DNA of 64,000 bases from Lachnospiraceae bacterium (lineage in GTDB: Bacteria > Bacillota > Clostridia > Lachnospirales > Lachnospiraceae): the NCBI GenBank assembly GCA_017624835.1, contig JAGAMG010000024.1, positions 17,139-81,138 on the forward strand, in the 5' to 3' direction. The notes below the pieces were generated by a model. The model saw nothing but the letters and a program-made list of their open reading frames with translations. It searched no databases and was not told where the DNA came from. This document shows, piece by piece, positions 9,002 to 18,958 of this stretch. The position numbers were made by a program, and so were the translations under genes. The number at the start of each line of letters is the position of its first letter. Position 1 is the first letter of the stretch.

Positions 9002-10128
9002 TCTGCTGCCTCCTTACTTTTTGCTAATTCTCCAAATTCATTTGCATACAAAATACAGTCAATCTGCATTTTTCCCTTTGCACGCTTATTCAGATAGTAA
9101 CATATTCGCTTCATGGCATAATTCATCACTTCTCTCAGCCTTCCGCTTTCCTCCAAAATGCGTACTGCTTCCTCGGTAGTAACACATTCCAATATCCTTT
9201 GTATATGCTCCACTTCTACGCCATGCTTAATAGAAAAAGCTGCCAACAGCTCCATACGGCAATCCCCTTCCCCGGAATGGGTGTTCATAATTCCTCCTGC
9301 AACCTTAATCAGCTTTCCGATATGTCCCGTCAAAAGCATTTTTTGAAAGCCCATTTCCACCGCCATATCAATGGTTTCTCCAATAAAATTGCTGCACTTT
9401 ACACTTCTGTCCAAATCATAGCCATAGGTCTTTTTTATAAAATCCAGGCCGTAATTTCCCGGGGAAACTGCCACATAATCAAATCCTTGAGCTTTCCGCT
9501 GGTTCAATTCCACCTTAATGGTGTCCACTATTGCCTGACTGCTCATGGGCTCCACAATTCCGCTGGTTCCCAAGATGGAAATACCGCCCACAATACCAAG
9601 TCTGGGATTAAAGGTATGCTCCGCCAGCTTTTCTCCCTCCGGCACAAAAATCTCAACCTGTAAGCAGCCTTTATAATCTGTAATACTGCAAACCTGCTGC
9701 ACCTCTCTGGTTATCATTTCCCTAGGCACATGATTGATGGCCGCATTTCCCACAGGCTGGTCAAGACCGGGCTTGGTTACTCTTCCCACACCCTTGCCCC
9801 CGTCAATTACTATCTGCGGAAATTGACTTTCTCCCCGTGTTTCAATTATCGTCCCATAAACCTGCTTTCTATCTTTCTGCTTTCCATAGGAAACCTTTGC
9901 ATAAATCAAAGCCCCTGTGGTAATATCCGGGTCATCCCCACCATCCTTTTCCACAGCACAGCTGACCTCCTGCTCTTTCCGGTGAATATCCTGAATTTGT
10001 GCTGTATATGGAATTCCCTTTGGTGTCTCTATGGTAATTTCTGTTTTTTGCTTTCCTGTTAACAGCATATAGGCTGCTGCTTTTGCAGCCGCAGCCGCAC
10101 AGCTTCCTGTGGTAAAACCATACCGCAT
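8965..10128 (-). CDS. cbiD: cobalt-precorrin-5B C1-methyltransferase
   Basis: CbiD is the unusual, non-tetrapyrrole-methylase enzyme that methylates C1 of cobalt-precorrin-5B. The N-terminus MRYGFTTGSCAAAAAKAA is the family signature, followed by KDGGDDPDITTGALI and GGKGVGRVTKPGL. The C-terminal segment LLTGHIGKLIKVAGGIMNTHS is also diagnostic. A GAGG ribosome site lies about 9 bases before the ATG. At 387 residues it is full length. It follows cbiC by 33 bp. Confidence 0.95.
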   Translation of the reverse strand: MRYGFTTGSCAAAAAKAAAYMLLTGKQKTEITIETPKGIPYTAQIQDIHRKEQEVSCAVEKDGGDDPDITTGALIYAKVSYGKQKDRKQVYGTIIETRGESQFPQIVIDGGKGVGRVTKPGLDQPVGNAAINHVPREMITREVQQVCSITDYKGCLQVEIFVPEGEKLAEHTFNPRLGIVGGISILGTSGIVEPMSSQAIVDTIKVELNQRKAQGFDYVAVSPGNYGLDFIKKTYGYDLDRSVKCSNFIGETIDMAVEMGFQKMLLTGHIGKLIKVAGGIMNTHSGEGDCRMELLAAFSIKHGVEVEHIQRILECVTTEEAVRILEESGRLREVMNYAMKRICYYLNKRAKGKMQIDCILYANEFGELAKSKEAAEWFTLLAQEQGR

Positions 10129-10161
10129 TTTTCAGCACCTCTTCCGTCAAACGTAACATCA

Positions 10162-10821
10162 TTACCTTCTGCCGAGCTCATACAACAAAGCATTGCAGAT
10201 AGCTGCTGCCACATTACTGCCACCCTTTCTGCCACGATTGACAATATAGGGCACATCCGTTTCCATAATGATTTCCTTGGCAACCTCCACATTCACAAAG
10301 CCTACCGGTACACCAATCACAAAGGCCGGCTTCCAGGCTCCCTCCTGTATCATTTCATATAATTGTATTAAGGCAGTGGGGGCATTCCCAATCACAAAAA
10401 TAATCGGCTTTGGAATCTTTGCCGCCCTCTCCATACTGACAGCCGCCCGGGTGGTCTTCCTCTCCTTTGCCAGACGTGCCACCTCTTCCTCTGCCATAAA
10501 GCAATGGGGCTCTCCACCAAATTTGGCAAGCATCCGCTTATTGATTCCGGCAAGTGCCATATTGGTATCCGTCACAATATCCGCACCATTCAGAATTAAG
10601 TTTTTTGCAATTTTAACTGCATCCCGGGAAAAACAAAGAGTTTCCGTATATTCAAAATCCGCGGTGGTATGTATCACTCTCTTGGTTATCATTTCCTGCT
10701 CTTTGGGAAGCAGAATCCCTCTTCTGGTAAGCTCCTCTGAAATGATTTCAAAGCTTCTATTTTCAATTTCCTCCGGCAATAAATGCTCTATTTTTTTCTG
10801 TTCTATTCTAATTTGTTCCAT
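10162..10821 (-). CDS. cbiC: cobalt-precorrin-8 methylmutase
   Basis: CbiC moves the methyl group from C11 to C12 and gives cobyrinate. The catalytic His is at residue 51 in RVIHTTADFEY. The glycine-rich PVGFVNVEVAKE and the C-terminal VNRGRKGGSNVAAAICNAL are conserved in CbiC/CobH. The N-terminus carries about 15 extra residues, which is common in Clostridia. Its start overlaps the end of cobD by 19 bp. Confidence 0.94.
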   Translation of the reverse strand: MEQIRIEQKKIEHLLPEEIENRSFEIISEELTRRGILLPKEQEMITKRVIHTTADFEYTETLCFSRDAVKIAKNLILNGADIVTDTNMALAGINKRMLAKFGGEPHCFMAEEEVARLAKERKTTRAAVSMERAAKIPKPIIFVIGNAPTALIQLYEMIQEGAWKPAFVIGVPVGFVNVEVAKEIIMETDVPYIVNRGRKGGSNVAAAICNALLYELGRR

Positions 10822-11864
10822 GCTGCTTCCCTTATTTCTCCTATGGCTTTCAATAGCTTCTCATTGTCCTGTCGGTTTCTCACGGCAATCCGGTAATAAC
10901 CATCCTGCAAGCCACGGAAATTCCTACAATCCCGGATTAGGATTCCCTGTGCAAGCAATAACTCATATAATGGCAAATCACTTTGAAAGAAAATAAAATT
11001 TGCCTCCCCGATAAATACCCGAAATCCCAGTTTGCTTAAGCCCTCTTCTAAAAACTGTCTTTCTTTTTTTACAAAAGCAACCGTCTGTTCCACAAAATCT
11101 AGTTGTTTGACACAGACACCTCCTGCTGCCTGAGCAAATACAGAAAGATTCCACTCCGGCATCTGCCGTCCGACTTTCTTAAGTAGCTCCTGATTGCTGC
11201 AAACCAAATACCCTAAGCGTACTCCCGGGATGGCAAATATTTTGGTAAAAGCCCGTACCAATATCAAATTCTCATATTCCTCTATTTCAGACAACATAGA
11301 AGCCCCTCTGCCACAAAATTCTATAAAACATTCATCCAATACCACTGTGATGCTTTTTTCCTTGCAATGTTTTAAAAGTCTTTTCAAATATCCTCTGTCT
11401 ATCAGCTTCCCTGTTGGATTATTGGGATTTGCCAGAAATAGTAGTGCTGTATCTTCTGACAACACATGAAAGAAATCTTCTCCCAATGCAAACTGTGCCT
11501 CTTCCTTCATAGGATAATAAATAATCTCTCCGTGCACTGCTCCTGCTGCATATTCATAGCCATAAAAGGCGGGAACCGGTATCACAGTCTTTCCAGGCTG
11601 TATGCCATGAACAATTGCCATAAAAAGCTCTGACGCACCATTTCCGAAAAGCAAAAACTCCTGTGGAACCGACAGCATCTCACTGACTGCGCATTTCACT
11701 TTTTCTGCTGTAATATCAGGATACTCACCTGAAGAACCAACTGCATCCTTAAGCGCCTCCATTACCGCCTCAGGCATTCCTAAAGGATTTACATTCACTG
11801 AAAAATCTATTTTCACTTGATTTCTATATATATCACCGCCGTGTATTCCCTGCACTACTGCCAT
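10803..11864 (-). CDS. cobD: threonine-phosphate decarboxylase, PLP-dependent (CobD type)
   Basis: This 353-residue fold-type I PLP enzyme resembles histidinol-phosphate aminotransferase, and in the cobalamin context it is threonine-O-3-phosphate decarboxylase, which makes aminopropanol phosphate. HGGDIYRN and DFSVNVNPLGMP at the N-terminus are typical of CobD rather than HisC. LANPNNPTGKL and the PLP-lysine region RAFTKIFAIPGVRLGYL are clear. It follows cbiB by 6 bp, and CbiB uses its product, which supports the assignment. Confidence 0.92.
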   Translation of the reverse strand: MAVVQGIHGGDIYRNQVKIDFSVNVNPLGMPEAVMEALKDAVGSSGEYPDITAEKVKCAVSEMLSVPQEFLLFGNGASELFMAIVHGIQPGKTVIPVPAFYGYEYAAGAVHGEIIYYPMKEEAQFALGEDFFHVLSEDTALLFLANPNNPTGKLIDRGYLKRLLKHCKEKSITVVLDECFIEFCGRGASMLSEIEEYENLILVRAFTKIFAIPGVRLGYLVCSNQELLKKVGRQMPEWNLSVFAQAAGGVCVKQLDFVEQTVAFVKKERQFLEEGLSKLGFRVFIGEANFIFFQSDLPLYELLLAQGILIRDCRNFRGLQDGYYRIAVRNRQDNEKLLKAIGEIREAAWNKLE

Positions 11865-11870
11865 CTCCCT

Positions 11871-12848
11871 CTATACCATTGCCATCAAAACCAGACATAA
11901 AGCTTCACCCATCCATGCAGTCAAATACAATAAATAATTGACTCGCTTAATGTCCTCATAATCAACCTTTCGCAGCCTATCACCGATATAAGGCTTTTTC
12001 ACTATTTTGCCAAAATAGCTGGCATCTCCTGCAAGCTGAATTCCCAATGCTCCCGCACATACGGATTCCGTCTGGGCAGAATTGGGACTGGCGTGGTTCC
12101 GGTTATCCCTTTTATAGATAAAAAAGGCTCTCTTTCCCGAAAAGCTCTTTCCACCGCAAAATGCTGCCAAAATCATCAGATAGGCACTGATTCTTGCAGG
12201 AATATAGTTTACCAAATCATCCAACTTGGCTGCCGCTCTTCCAAAATACAAATATTTATCATTTTTATATCCCACCATGGAATCCATGGTATTGATTGCT
12301 TTGTAAAAGAATCCTAATACAGGCCCCCCAAGAGCAATGTATAACATGGGAGCAATCACTCCATCCGAAGTGTTCTCTGCCACAGTCTCTATAGCCGCTT
12401 TGGCTACACCCTCTTCATCCAGCACTGCCGTGTCCCTGCCTACAATCATGGAAACCGCCTTTCTGGCCTCCTCCAGATTCCGGTCTTTCAGGCAATGATA
12501 TACCTTCATACTTTCCACCTTTAGACATTTTGTGGCAAGAATTTGATAGGTCATTATGGTTTCTGCCAAAATCCCCAGATAGGGATGTATCATGTATGCT
12601 CCCAACAAAACGGCAGCCGCAACCGAAACAGTAATCAACAACACCAAAACTACAAGCACAATTCCTTTTTTGCATTCCTGCTCTGAATTCCTATTTTGCA
12701 TTCCTTCATCCGTCTGCTTTAACAACCTTTTTTCCAGCTTTGCTATCAGATTTCCAATGAAACGGATGGGATGTGGCAAACAGTAGGGATCGCCCAGAAG
12801 CAAATCCAACAAAAACCCTAAAAAAAATGCCAACATGTGATATTTCAT
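11871..12848 (-). CDS. cbiB: adenosylcobinamide-phosphate synthase (membrane)
   Basis: CbiB joins aminopropanol phosphate to adenosylcobyric acid. The polytopic membrane protein begins MKYHMLAFFLGFLLDLLLGDP with PHPIRFIG following, which is the family N-terminus. The ATG at 12848 has GGGAG 9 bases upstream, and I prefer it to the in-frame ATG at 12884 that would overlap cobC. The conserved cytoplasmic region AAIETVAENTSDGVIAP and the KAINTMDSMVGY segment are present. It is full length at about 325 residues. Confidence 0.93.
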   Translation of the reverse strand: MKYHMLAFFLGFLLDLLLGDPYCLPHPIRFIGNLIAKLEKRLLKQTDEGMQNRNSEQECKKGIVLVVLVLLITVSVAAAVLLGAYMIHPYLGILAETIMTYQILATKCLKVESMKVYHCLKDRNLEEARKAVSMIVGRDTAVLDEEGVAKAAIETVAENTSDGVIAPMLYIALGGPVLGFFYKAINTMDSMVGYKNDKYLYFGRAAAKLDDLVNYIPARISAYLMILAAFCGGKSFSGKRAFFIYKRDNRNHASPNSAQTESVCAGALGIQLAGDASYFGKIVKKPYIGDRLRKVDYEDIKRVNYLLYLTAWMGEALCLVLMAMV

Positions 12849-12867
12849 GTCCTTATTCTCCCAATAT

Positions 12868-13491
12868 TCAAAACTTTTCCACATCCACTATGGCAGGTGC
12901 ACCACCGCGTTCTTTAAACACCCCCAGATACCCACCACCATTGGCTACCTGATAATCAAAATAATCTCCTCCGGAATATTGACTTAACAGGGACATAATA
13001 GTCCCCCCATGTACAATCATTCCCACCACAAGACTCCTCTGATTCCATGCTCCTGATTCGGAAAGGTACGCCAGCATTCTGCGAAAACCGCCGTCACATC
13101 GAAGTGTAAATGCTTCCCTGCTTTCCCCTTCCGGAAAAGGCAGTGTTCCATTACTGTCAATCCATGCCTGATAGCGTCTATCTTTCTGCAATTCCATATA
13201 ATTCTTTCCTTCAAAGGCTCCAAAATCCATTTCCGCCCATTCGGGAATGATAATGGGCGCAATCTCCGGATAAAGAATCTGCGCCGTTTCCAAGCAACGC
13301 TTCATGGGGCTAATAAAAAGTTGGGTAACTTGTGGGTAACGCTCTTCTTTTTTTGCTTGTAGCAATTCCCTTTTTCCGGCTTCCCAAAGACCTTCCTCAG
13401 TTCTTCCCAGATAACGATGTTCTTTATTGGATTTTGTAGCTCCATGCCGGATGAAAACCAGCTTTACTTGATTCTCTGCCCTATTCCGCAT
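12868..13491 (-). CDS. cobC: alpha-ribazole phosphatase / histidine phosphatase
   Basis: This 207-residue histidine phosphatase has the catalytic FIRHGATKSN (phospho-His in RHG) and a second His in IVHGGTIMSLL. In this operon the natural substrate is alpha-ribazole-5'-phosphate or adenosylcobalamin-5'-phosphate. GGAG lies 8 bases before the ATG. The reading frame overlaps the upstream CobU-like gene by 28 bp and the next gene begins 20 bp after it. A generic phosphoglycerate-mutase-like role cannot be excluded from sequence, but the position argues for CobC. Confidence 0.82.
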   Translation of the reverse strand: MRNRAENQVKLVFIRHGATKSNKEHRYLGRTEEGLWEAGKRELLQAKKEERYPQVTQLFISPMKRCLETAQILYPEIAPIIIPEWAEMDFGAFEGKNYMELQKDRRYQAWIDSNGTLPFPEGESREAFTLRCDGGFRRMLAYLSESGAWNQRSLVVGMIVHGGTIMSLLSQYSGGDYFDYQVANGGGYLGVFKERGGAPAIVDVEKF

Positions 13492-13898
13492 ATTACACGC
13501 TCCACTTCTTCTGCCTGCTTTGCAAGCTCCACAAGGATTCTTCCGGTACGCTCTCTATATTCTCTTTCAAAGGCATCCATGGGGACAATCCCATTGCCGA
13601 TTTCATCACTGATAATGATGCAGTCAGGATATCGCTCCAACAATCCCATAATTTCCTTCTCCGGGCAGCCACCTTGTTGAATGCAATTTTTTATCCATTG
13701 ATGAAAATTATTGAAAATGATAGTCTTACTCTGGGACATTGTATCTACCTGTGTTGCTGCTTCCTTTACAAGCTCTCCATCCGGTATCGCACCATCCCAT
13801 ACCATACAGCTTTCCTGCTGCTTACCATTTTCCTGCATAATCCTCTGTAGAACAAATTTTAATTTTCCCTGGGCATAACCACCCACATATAACTTCAT
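13464..13898 (-). CDS. degenerate CobU-like paralogue
   Basis: This protein of about 144 residues resembles the CobU kinase/guanylyltransferase fold. The C-terminal half matches CobU closely (IISDEIGNGIVPMDAFERE, like the CobU EVGWGIVP motif, then the RILVELAKQAEEVERVICG helix). The P-loop is altered: GGYAQGKL replaces GGxxSGKS, so the Ser/Thr that binds Mg is Leu, and no RH guanylylation motif is visible. A second, intact cobU lies 0.8 kb away. The start at 13898 has GAGG 9 bases upstream. It may be a regulatory or half-active partner of CobU. Confidence 0.7.
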   Translation of the reverse strand: MKLYVGGYAQGKLKFVLQRIMQENGKQQESCMVWDGAIPDGELVKEAATQVDTMSQSKTIIFNNFHQWIKNCIQQGGCPEKEIMGLLERYPDCIIISDEIGNGIVPMDAFEREYRERTGRILVELAKQAEEVERVICGIGQRIK

Positions 13899-13910
13899 GC
13901 TTTCCATCCT

Positions 13911-14675
13911 CTATTTCAAAAGATTTAACAATGCTGCGGCTACCACCATGCCGCCCTCACAAAGCAGTACAAAGTACCCTGCAGTATCTCCGGTAATTCC
14001 GCCTAATTCTTTTTTGGTGCGATAATAATAGTAACCAAATACCCCAAAGGCAACTGCCACAATCATAGCTCCTGCCGTAAGCGACTGCCACAACATTAAA
14101 CCCATACAGATAACACCTTGCAGACACAATAGGACTCTCACAATTTTTCTCCGGGCATGATTGGCAAACAAATAGAGCATTCCTTCCTTTTTGGCAGAAG
14201 GAAAAGAAACCACACTGATTCCGCTGAGGCAGCGAGCCAAAAAGAAGCCCGCACATACAATGCCCAATAGATTCTCATCCTGAAGCTCCGAAAAGGCTCC
14301 CAAATAAACCAATCCATAGGTACCCAGCATAATTACCGCAAAGGCTCCAATATGGGAATCCTTCAAAATCTCCAATTTCTTTTCCCTGGGCTGATAGGAA
14401 TGAAAGGCATCCATGGTATCCATAAAGCCATCCACATGGAATCCCCCTGTAATAAGCAGGGGAATTGCTGCGCCAATCAGCGTGGCACACAGCCTTCCGA
14501 TTTCATATTGCCTGCAAAACATGCTCCAAAGATAAAGGCAGCCACCTATCACGGCTCCCACCCATGGGAAAAAGCACAGCATATATTTCATATCCTCTTC
14601 CTTCCACTCAAATTGGGGAACAGGAATCTTGGAATACAGGGAAAATGCAATAAAAAAAGCCTTTATGATATGCAT
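13911..14675 (-). CDS. cobS: adenosylcobinamide-GDP ribazoletransferase (cobalamin synthase)
   Basis: CobS is the membrane enzyme that couples adenosylcobinamide-GDP to alpha-ribazole. It has 254 residues and about six membrane segments. FHVDGFMDTMDAFHSYQPREKKLEILKDSHIGA includes the acidic DGxxDxxDA motif (the DGFMDTMDAF core) and KDSHIG, both diagnostic. The gene ends 12 bp upstream of the CobU-like paralogue and starts 1 bp after the end of cobU, so the three are tightly packed. Confidence 0.94.
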   Translation of the reverse strand: MHIIKAFFIAFSLYSKIPVPQFEWKEEDMKYMLCFFPWVGAVIGGCLYLWSMFCRQYEIGRLCATLIGAAIPLLITGGFHVDGFMDTMDAFHSYQPREKKLEILKDSHIGAFAVIMLGTYGLVYLGAFSELQDENLLGIVCAGFFLARCLSGISVVSFPSAKKEGMLYLFANHARRKIVRVLLCLQGVICMGLMLWQSLTAGAMIVAVAFGVFGYYYYRTKKELGGITGDTAGYFVLLCEGGMVVAAALLNLLK

Positions 14676-14676
14676 A

Positions 14677-15210
14677 TTATTTTCCTTCCTTTATGGTCAG
14701 CGGAATCCCTACCACTACCTCTATTACTGTATCTGCCATAACAGCCATTTTCTCATTAATGCTTCCCAATGCTTGAATGTACTCCATGGTAGTTTCATCG
14801 TAGACATTACCATCCTCAAACACATTGTTTGTGACAATTACCAGATGCTTCAAACCATTTCTCAGCAGGTTTATTTCCTGTACAATCTTTTCTGAAACCT
14901 CTTCTGCCCTTTTGGGCTCTTTCTCAGAAAACATTTCGTTGGCAACAAGATTAGACATGCATTCCAACAAGGCGGACTGCTCCTCCATCTTCTCCAAGGC
15001 TTCCAAAATATCTGTGGGCTGCTCTATGGTAACAAATTCCTTTCCTGCTCTCAGCCTCCGGTGTCTTTCAATTTTGGTTTGTCCCTCTTTATCAAAAACC
15101 TGCATGGTGGCAAGATAATATTTTCTACTTCCCCGGGCGAGTCTGACAAGGTATTCCTCCGCATAAGCAGATTTACCACTGCCGCTTCCGCCCATAATTA
15201 AAATCATCAT
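14677..15210 (-). CDS. cobU: adenosylcobinamide kinase / adenosylcobinamide-phosphate guanylyltransferase
   Basis: This 177-residue enzyme phosphorylates adenosylcobinamide and then transfers GMP to it. The P-loop GGSGSGKS spans residues 7-14, and KIERHRRLRAGKEF holds His50, the residue matching the guanylylated His of CobU. LECMSNLVANEMF and VIVTNNVFEDG follow. The C-terminal EVGxGIVP motif of standard CobU is changed to NNVFEDGNVYDETTMEY, while the neighbouring paralogue keeps it, so the two genes look complementary. Confidence 0.88.
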   Translation of the reverse strand: MMILIMGGSGSGKSAYAEEYLVRLARGSRKYYLATMQVFDKEGQTKIERHRRLRAGKEFVTIEQPTDILEALEKMEEQSALLECMSNLVANEMFSEKEPKRAEEVSEKIVQEINLLRNGLKHLVIVTNNVFEDGNVYDETTMEYIQALGSINEKMAVMADTVIEVVVGIPLTIKEGK

Positions 15211-15235
15211 TTTCTATCAGCTTCCTCTTTCCACA

Positions 15236-16327
15236 CTAGAATCTTTTGTACTGCTCTATTTCAATATCCGCAAAGGTTGTCCTGTCACTATAAACCTTTA
15301 ATACCATATCCAATAAGGCAAACATCATCACTGCACCGGTTCCCTCGCCTAAAGCCAATCTGCCGTCAATAACCGGCTCCAGCCCCAAAGCCCGCATCAG
15401 TCTTTCTACAGCCGGCTCCTTTCCCTTATGGGAAGGAAGCAGGAATGCCTTGGTACCGGGCAGAAGATGTTCTGCAACCAACGCTGCTACCATGCTGATT
15501 ACACCATCTAACACTATGGGCACATGAAAAAGAGCTCCGCCCATACAGACCCCTGCCAACCCTGCAATATCCAATCCTCCCACGGTGGCTAAAACAGTCA
15601 GGGCATCCGCCTTATCTAAATGGTATTTCAAGATTGCCTCTCCAATTACCTGCCGTTTCCGGGAAAGTCCCGCATCATCAAGCCCTGCTCCTCTGCCGGT
15701 AACCTGCCCCACCTCACATGGCAGCAGTGCTGCCGCAACAGCGCTGCTGGTAGTGGTATTTCCAATCCCCATTTCACCGGTGGCAAGGATGTGATATCCC
15801 GCCTCTTTACAGGAAGCTACCATATCAATTCCCACTGCAATGGCACGGATGGCTTCCTCCTCCGTCATAGCCGGTTCTTTCCTAAAATTCCCGGTGCCAC
15901 ATCTTATTTTCCGATTTAATACCCCTTCTATAGATTCTTCTCTATTGATACCAATGTCTACAGGAATGGTGTCCGCCCCAATCAGGGCTGCCATTTTCCC
16001 TACAGCAGATTGCTTTTCTGCCATTTTCCCGGCAACGGCTGCCGTAACCTCCTGACCGGACTGGCTGATTCCCTCTGTCACAATTCCATTGTCCGCGCAC
16101 ATGATAATAACTGCTTTTCTGGAAATATCTATTTTGTCCGTGCCAATAATGGCTCCTATCTGTGCCGTCAGGGTTTCAAATCTGCCCATTCCGTCAATGG
16201 GCTTGGCAACTCCATCCCAATTTTTGCAAATCTGCTTTCGCACCGCTTCCTCCGGTGCCTCTATACTCAATCCATTTAGTTCCTCTCTGGTAAATTTATT
16301 CCAAATGGGCTTCTGTAAGCATCCCAT
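15236..16327 (-). CDS. cobT: nicotinate-nucleotide-dimethylbenzimidazole phosphoribosyltransferase
   Basis: CobT makes alpha-ribazole phosphate by swapping the base of nicotinate mononucleotide. [35 protein letters not shown] and the catalytic Glu region [12 protein letters not shown] (Glu328) are all present. At 363 residues it is full length. Its start overlaps the cobQ end by 32 bp. The lower ligand base cannot be read from CobT alone, and no bza genes for anaerobic benzimidazole synthesis are in the window. Confidence 0.95.
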   Translation of the reverse strand: MGCLQKPIWNKFTREELNGLSIEAPEEAVRKQICKNWDGVAKPIDGMGRFETLTAQIGAIIGTDKIDISRKAVIIMCADNGIVTEGISQSGQEVTAAVAGKMAEKQSAVGKMAALIGADTIPVDIGINREESIEGVLNRKIRCGTGNFRKEPAMTEEEAIRAIAVGIDMVASCKEAGYHILATGEMGIGNTTTSSAVAAALLPCEVGQVTGRGAGLDDAGLSRKRQVIGEAILKYHLDKADALTVLATVGGLDIAGLAGVCMGGALFHVPIVLDGVISMVAALVAEHLLPGTKAFLLPSHKGKEPAVERLMRALGLEPVIDGRLALGEGTGAVMMFALLDMVLKVYSDRTTFADIEIEQYKRF

Positions 16328-17819
16328 AAATTTCCTCCATATTCAGATACTGCCTCAAGGTATCCGCCAATTTATCATACTGCTTTTCCTTAAAGGTCTG
16401 ATAATCCTCAAACACGCCCTCTTCTATTTCAATTCCCTTTTTCTCTGCCAATACCTGAACAATGGCAGCTGCCATATTTCCTAAATCAAATAATCCATGA
16501 ACATAGGAACCGTATACATTGGGATTGCTGCCGGAAACTACAGTGGAGTTATCCGGATTAACACATTCCTGTGCCCTGCTGCCTGCCTCTTGCATCAAGT
16601 CCTCGCAGCCTACAAAGCCTGTCTCACCCATATGAATCTCATATCCGTTATAGGCACAGCCTGAAATAGCAGCAAGGCTTCCTGCCAGTCCATTGACTAC
16701 GCCCTCTACCTGACAACGTTTCTTTTCTTTCTTCAAAACTGTGGAAACAGGCAACAGCTCCATTCCCCTGATACTGCCTCCTTCTTCTACCCTATCCGGG
16801 TCTGCTATCTCACAGCCCAGCATCTGATATCCGCCACAGATACCAAAAACAGGAATTTTCTCTGCCAGCTTCTTTATTGCTGCCTCCAATCCATTCTGGC
16901 GCATCCACTTTAAATCCCCCATGGTATTTTTACTGCCGGGCAGGAAAACCATGTCCGGATGCTGCAACTCACCCACGGAAGTTACATAACGGACTGTCAC
17001 ATCCTCCATCTGTTCAAACACATTAAAATCAGTAAAATTAGAAATTCTGGGATAACGGATTACTGCAATGTCAATCAGTCCCGCCCCCTTTTTGTTAAAA
17101 CGTTCCGTGAGACTATCCTCATCCTCCAGCTTAAGCTCCATATAAGGAACCACCCCGGTTACCGGAACCTTCCCCTTTTCCTCCAGCATTTCAATACCGG
17201 GGTCAAGTATGCTCTTGTCTCCTCGGAATTTATTGATAATTAACCCCTTTACCCTTTTCTTTTCGTCTTCCTCTAATAGCATCAAAGTACCCAGAAGCTG
17301 TGCAAACACACCGCCCCTGTCAATGTCCCCCACCAAAAGCACGGGCGCATCCACCAGCTTTGCCAAGCCCATGTTCACAATATCATTCTGCTTTAAATTG
17401 ATTTCCGCAGGACTCCCCGCCCCTTCAATGACTATGATATCTGCATATTCTTCCAGCTTCCGAAAGGCCTTTTTAATGTCCGGTATGAGTTGCTTTTTGT
17501 AGGCAAAGTATTCTCTCGCCGGCATGTTGCCCAACACCTCTCCATTGACAATGACCTGGGAACCAATATGATTGGTAGGCTTTAATAAAATCGGATTCAT
17601 ACAGACCATGGGCTTAATCCCTGCTGCCTCTGCCTGCATTACCTGGGCTCTTCCCATTTCAAGCCCCTCCTCCGTAATAAAGGAGTTTAATGCCATGTTC
17701 TGGGATTTAAAGGGTGCAACCCGGTAGCCATCCTGTTTAAAAATTCTGCAAAGTCCTGCCACCAAAAGGCTCTTTCCCGCATTGGACATTGTGCCCTGAA
17801 TCATAATTACTTTTGCCAT
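16296..17819 (-). CDS. cobQ: cobyric acid synthase
   Basis: CobQ/CbiP amidates the b, d, e and g carboxylates of adenosylcobyrinate a,c-diamide. The N-terminal ATPase half starts [23 protein letters not shown] with [10 protein letters not shown], hallmarks of CobQ. The amidotransferase half has the nucleophile in [14 protein letters not shown] and a catalytic His in GSYVHGLFD. Length (507 aa) is normal. It is the first enzyme gene after the importer genes and overlaps cobT by 32 bp. Confidence 0.95.
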   Translation of the reverse strand: MAKVIMIQGTMSNAGKSLLVAGLCRIFKQDGYRVAPFKSQNMALNSFITEEGLEMGRAQVMQAEAAGIKPMVCMNPILLKPTNHIGSQVIVNGEVLGNMPAREYFAYKKQLIPDIKKAFRKLEEYADIIVIEGAGSPAEINLKQNDIVNMGLAKLVDAPVLLVGDIDRGGVFAQLLGTLMLLEEDEKKRVKGLIINKFRGDKSILDPGIEMLEEKGKVPVTGVVPYMELKLEDEDSLTERFNKKGAGLIDIAVIRYPRISNFTDFNVFEQMEDVTVRYVTSVGELQHPDMVFLPGSKNTMGDLKWMRQNGLEAAIKKLAEKIPVFGICGGYQMLGCEIADPDRVEEGGSIRGMELLPVSTVLKKEKKRCQVEGVVNGLAGSLAAISGCAYNGYEIHMGETGFVGCEDLMQEAGSRAQECVNPDNSTVVSGSNPNVYGSYVHGLFDLGNMAAAIVQVLAEKKGIEIEEGVFEDYQTFKEKQYDKLADTLRQYLNMEEIYGMLTEAHLE

Positions 17820-17848
17820 GTATTACTACCTCTTCCAACCTTCCACCA

Positions 17849-18958
17849 TCACACTATAACCTTTGTCTCAATTCTTTTTCCTGCTGCCTGTGCATATGCA
17901 AGCAACGCCCCATTCGCTACCTCTAAGGTTCCAAATTTTTCCTTGCAGCAAACCACACGCTCACAAGCATCTATTTTTTGCTTTGCCCTCTCCAAAACTT
18001 CCTCCGGAATAGGTTCAAATGCCTCTGTCCCAATTACCTCTGCTGCCAACGCCTTCGCCACAGGATAATCCACATCATTTTCAAATAAAATCCCCGCAAT
18101 AAAGGCAATACCTTCTCGCTGTAATCTACGATAGGCATTCCTTCCGGTACCCCCACCGGCTATTACAAAAACCTTTGCATCTTCCCTAATGGCTTCCAGC
18201 TCCATATTGCTGTTTTCCTCATCAAAGCATCCGGAAGCAATTCCAAATAATTGGTTAATATAACCCGGTACAAAAATCTCCTCGGGCGTTCCAAAACGGT
18301 CAACATATGCCCCGTTCACGCATAAAATTTTATCCGCTACTCTTGCTGCCAGCTCCAGCTCATGCAGGGACATAATCACAGTAAGTCCCTTTTTTCTGCG
18401 CATCTCCTGCAATATGGACAAAAACTCCAATTTATATTTCACATCCAGATAGGAGGTTGGCTCATCCAATATAATAATTTCCGGTTCCTGACAAATTGCT
18501 CTGGCAAGCATAACCCTTTGTCTTTGTCCATCACTGATTTGGGTATAATCCCGGTCTTTGATTTCTGTTACATGCACCAGTTCCATTGCTTCTTCTACCA
18601 TTCGGTAGTCTTCTTTGGATAAAATTCCAAAATGTCCTGTGTAGGGGTAGCGTCCGGTGGCAACAACCTCCTCACAGGTCATCATTTCCGTCTTAAGCTT
18701 GTCCGTTAATACTACTGCCATTTTCCGGGACAATTCTGTGCCGGACATTTGACTAAGACTTTGCTTATCCAGATAAACCACACCACTGATTAGCTCCAAC
18801 TGCTTTGCAATACTTTTTAAAATGGTGGACTTGCCGGCCCCGTTGGGACCTATCAGTGTCAATATATCCCCCTTTTTTAACCCAATCTCAATATCTTTAA
18901 TCAAAGGGCGTTTCTGATATCCAACACACATTTTCTTTGTGGAAAAATAATACTCCAT
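17849..18958 (-). CDS. btuD: cobalamin/corrinoid ABC transporter ATPase with extra C-terminal domain
   Basis: Residues 1-255 form a FepC/BtuD-type ATPase: Walker A GPNGAGKST (about 37-45), the signature ISDGQRQRVMLARA and Walker B EIIILDEPTSYLDV. Residues 260-369 form an additional domain with a glycine-rich loop (VIAGGGTGRNAYRRL), FENDVDYPVAKAL and CCKEKFGTLEVANGALL, absent from ordinary BtuD. It overlaps the permease gene at one base. Riboswitch control and the cobalamin neighbours indicate corrinoid import; iron-complex import is the alternative for this family. Confidence 0.85.
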   Translation of the reverse strand: MEYYFSTKKMCVGYQKRPLIKDIEIGLKKGDILTLIGPNGAGKSTILKSIAKQLELISGVVYLDKQSLSQMSGTELSRKMAVVLTDKLKTEMMTCEEVVATGRYPYTGHFGILSKEDYRMVEEAMELVHVTEIKDRDYTQISDGQRQRVMLARAICQEPEIIILDEPTSYLDVKYKLEFLSILQEMRRKKGLTVIMSLHELELAARVADKILCVNGAYVDRFGTPEEIFVPGYINQLFGIASGCFDEENSNMELEAIREDAKVFVIAGGGTGRNAYRRLQREGIAFIAGILFENDVDYPVAKALAAEVIGTEAFEPIPEEVLERAKQKIDACERVVCCKEKFGTLEVANGALLAYAQAAGKRIETKVIV

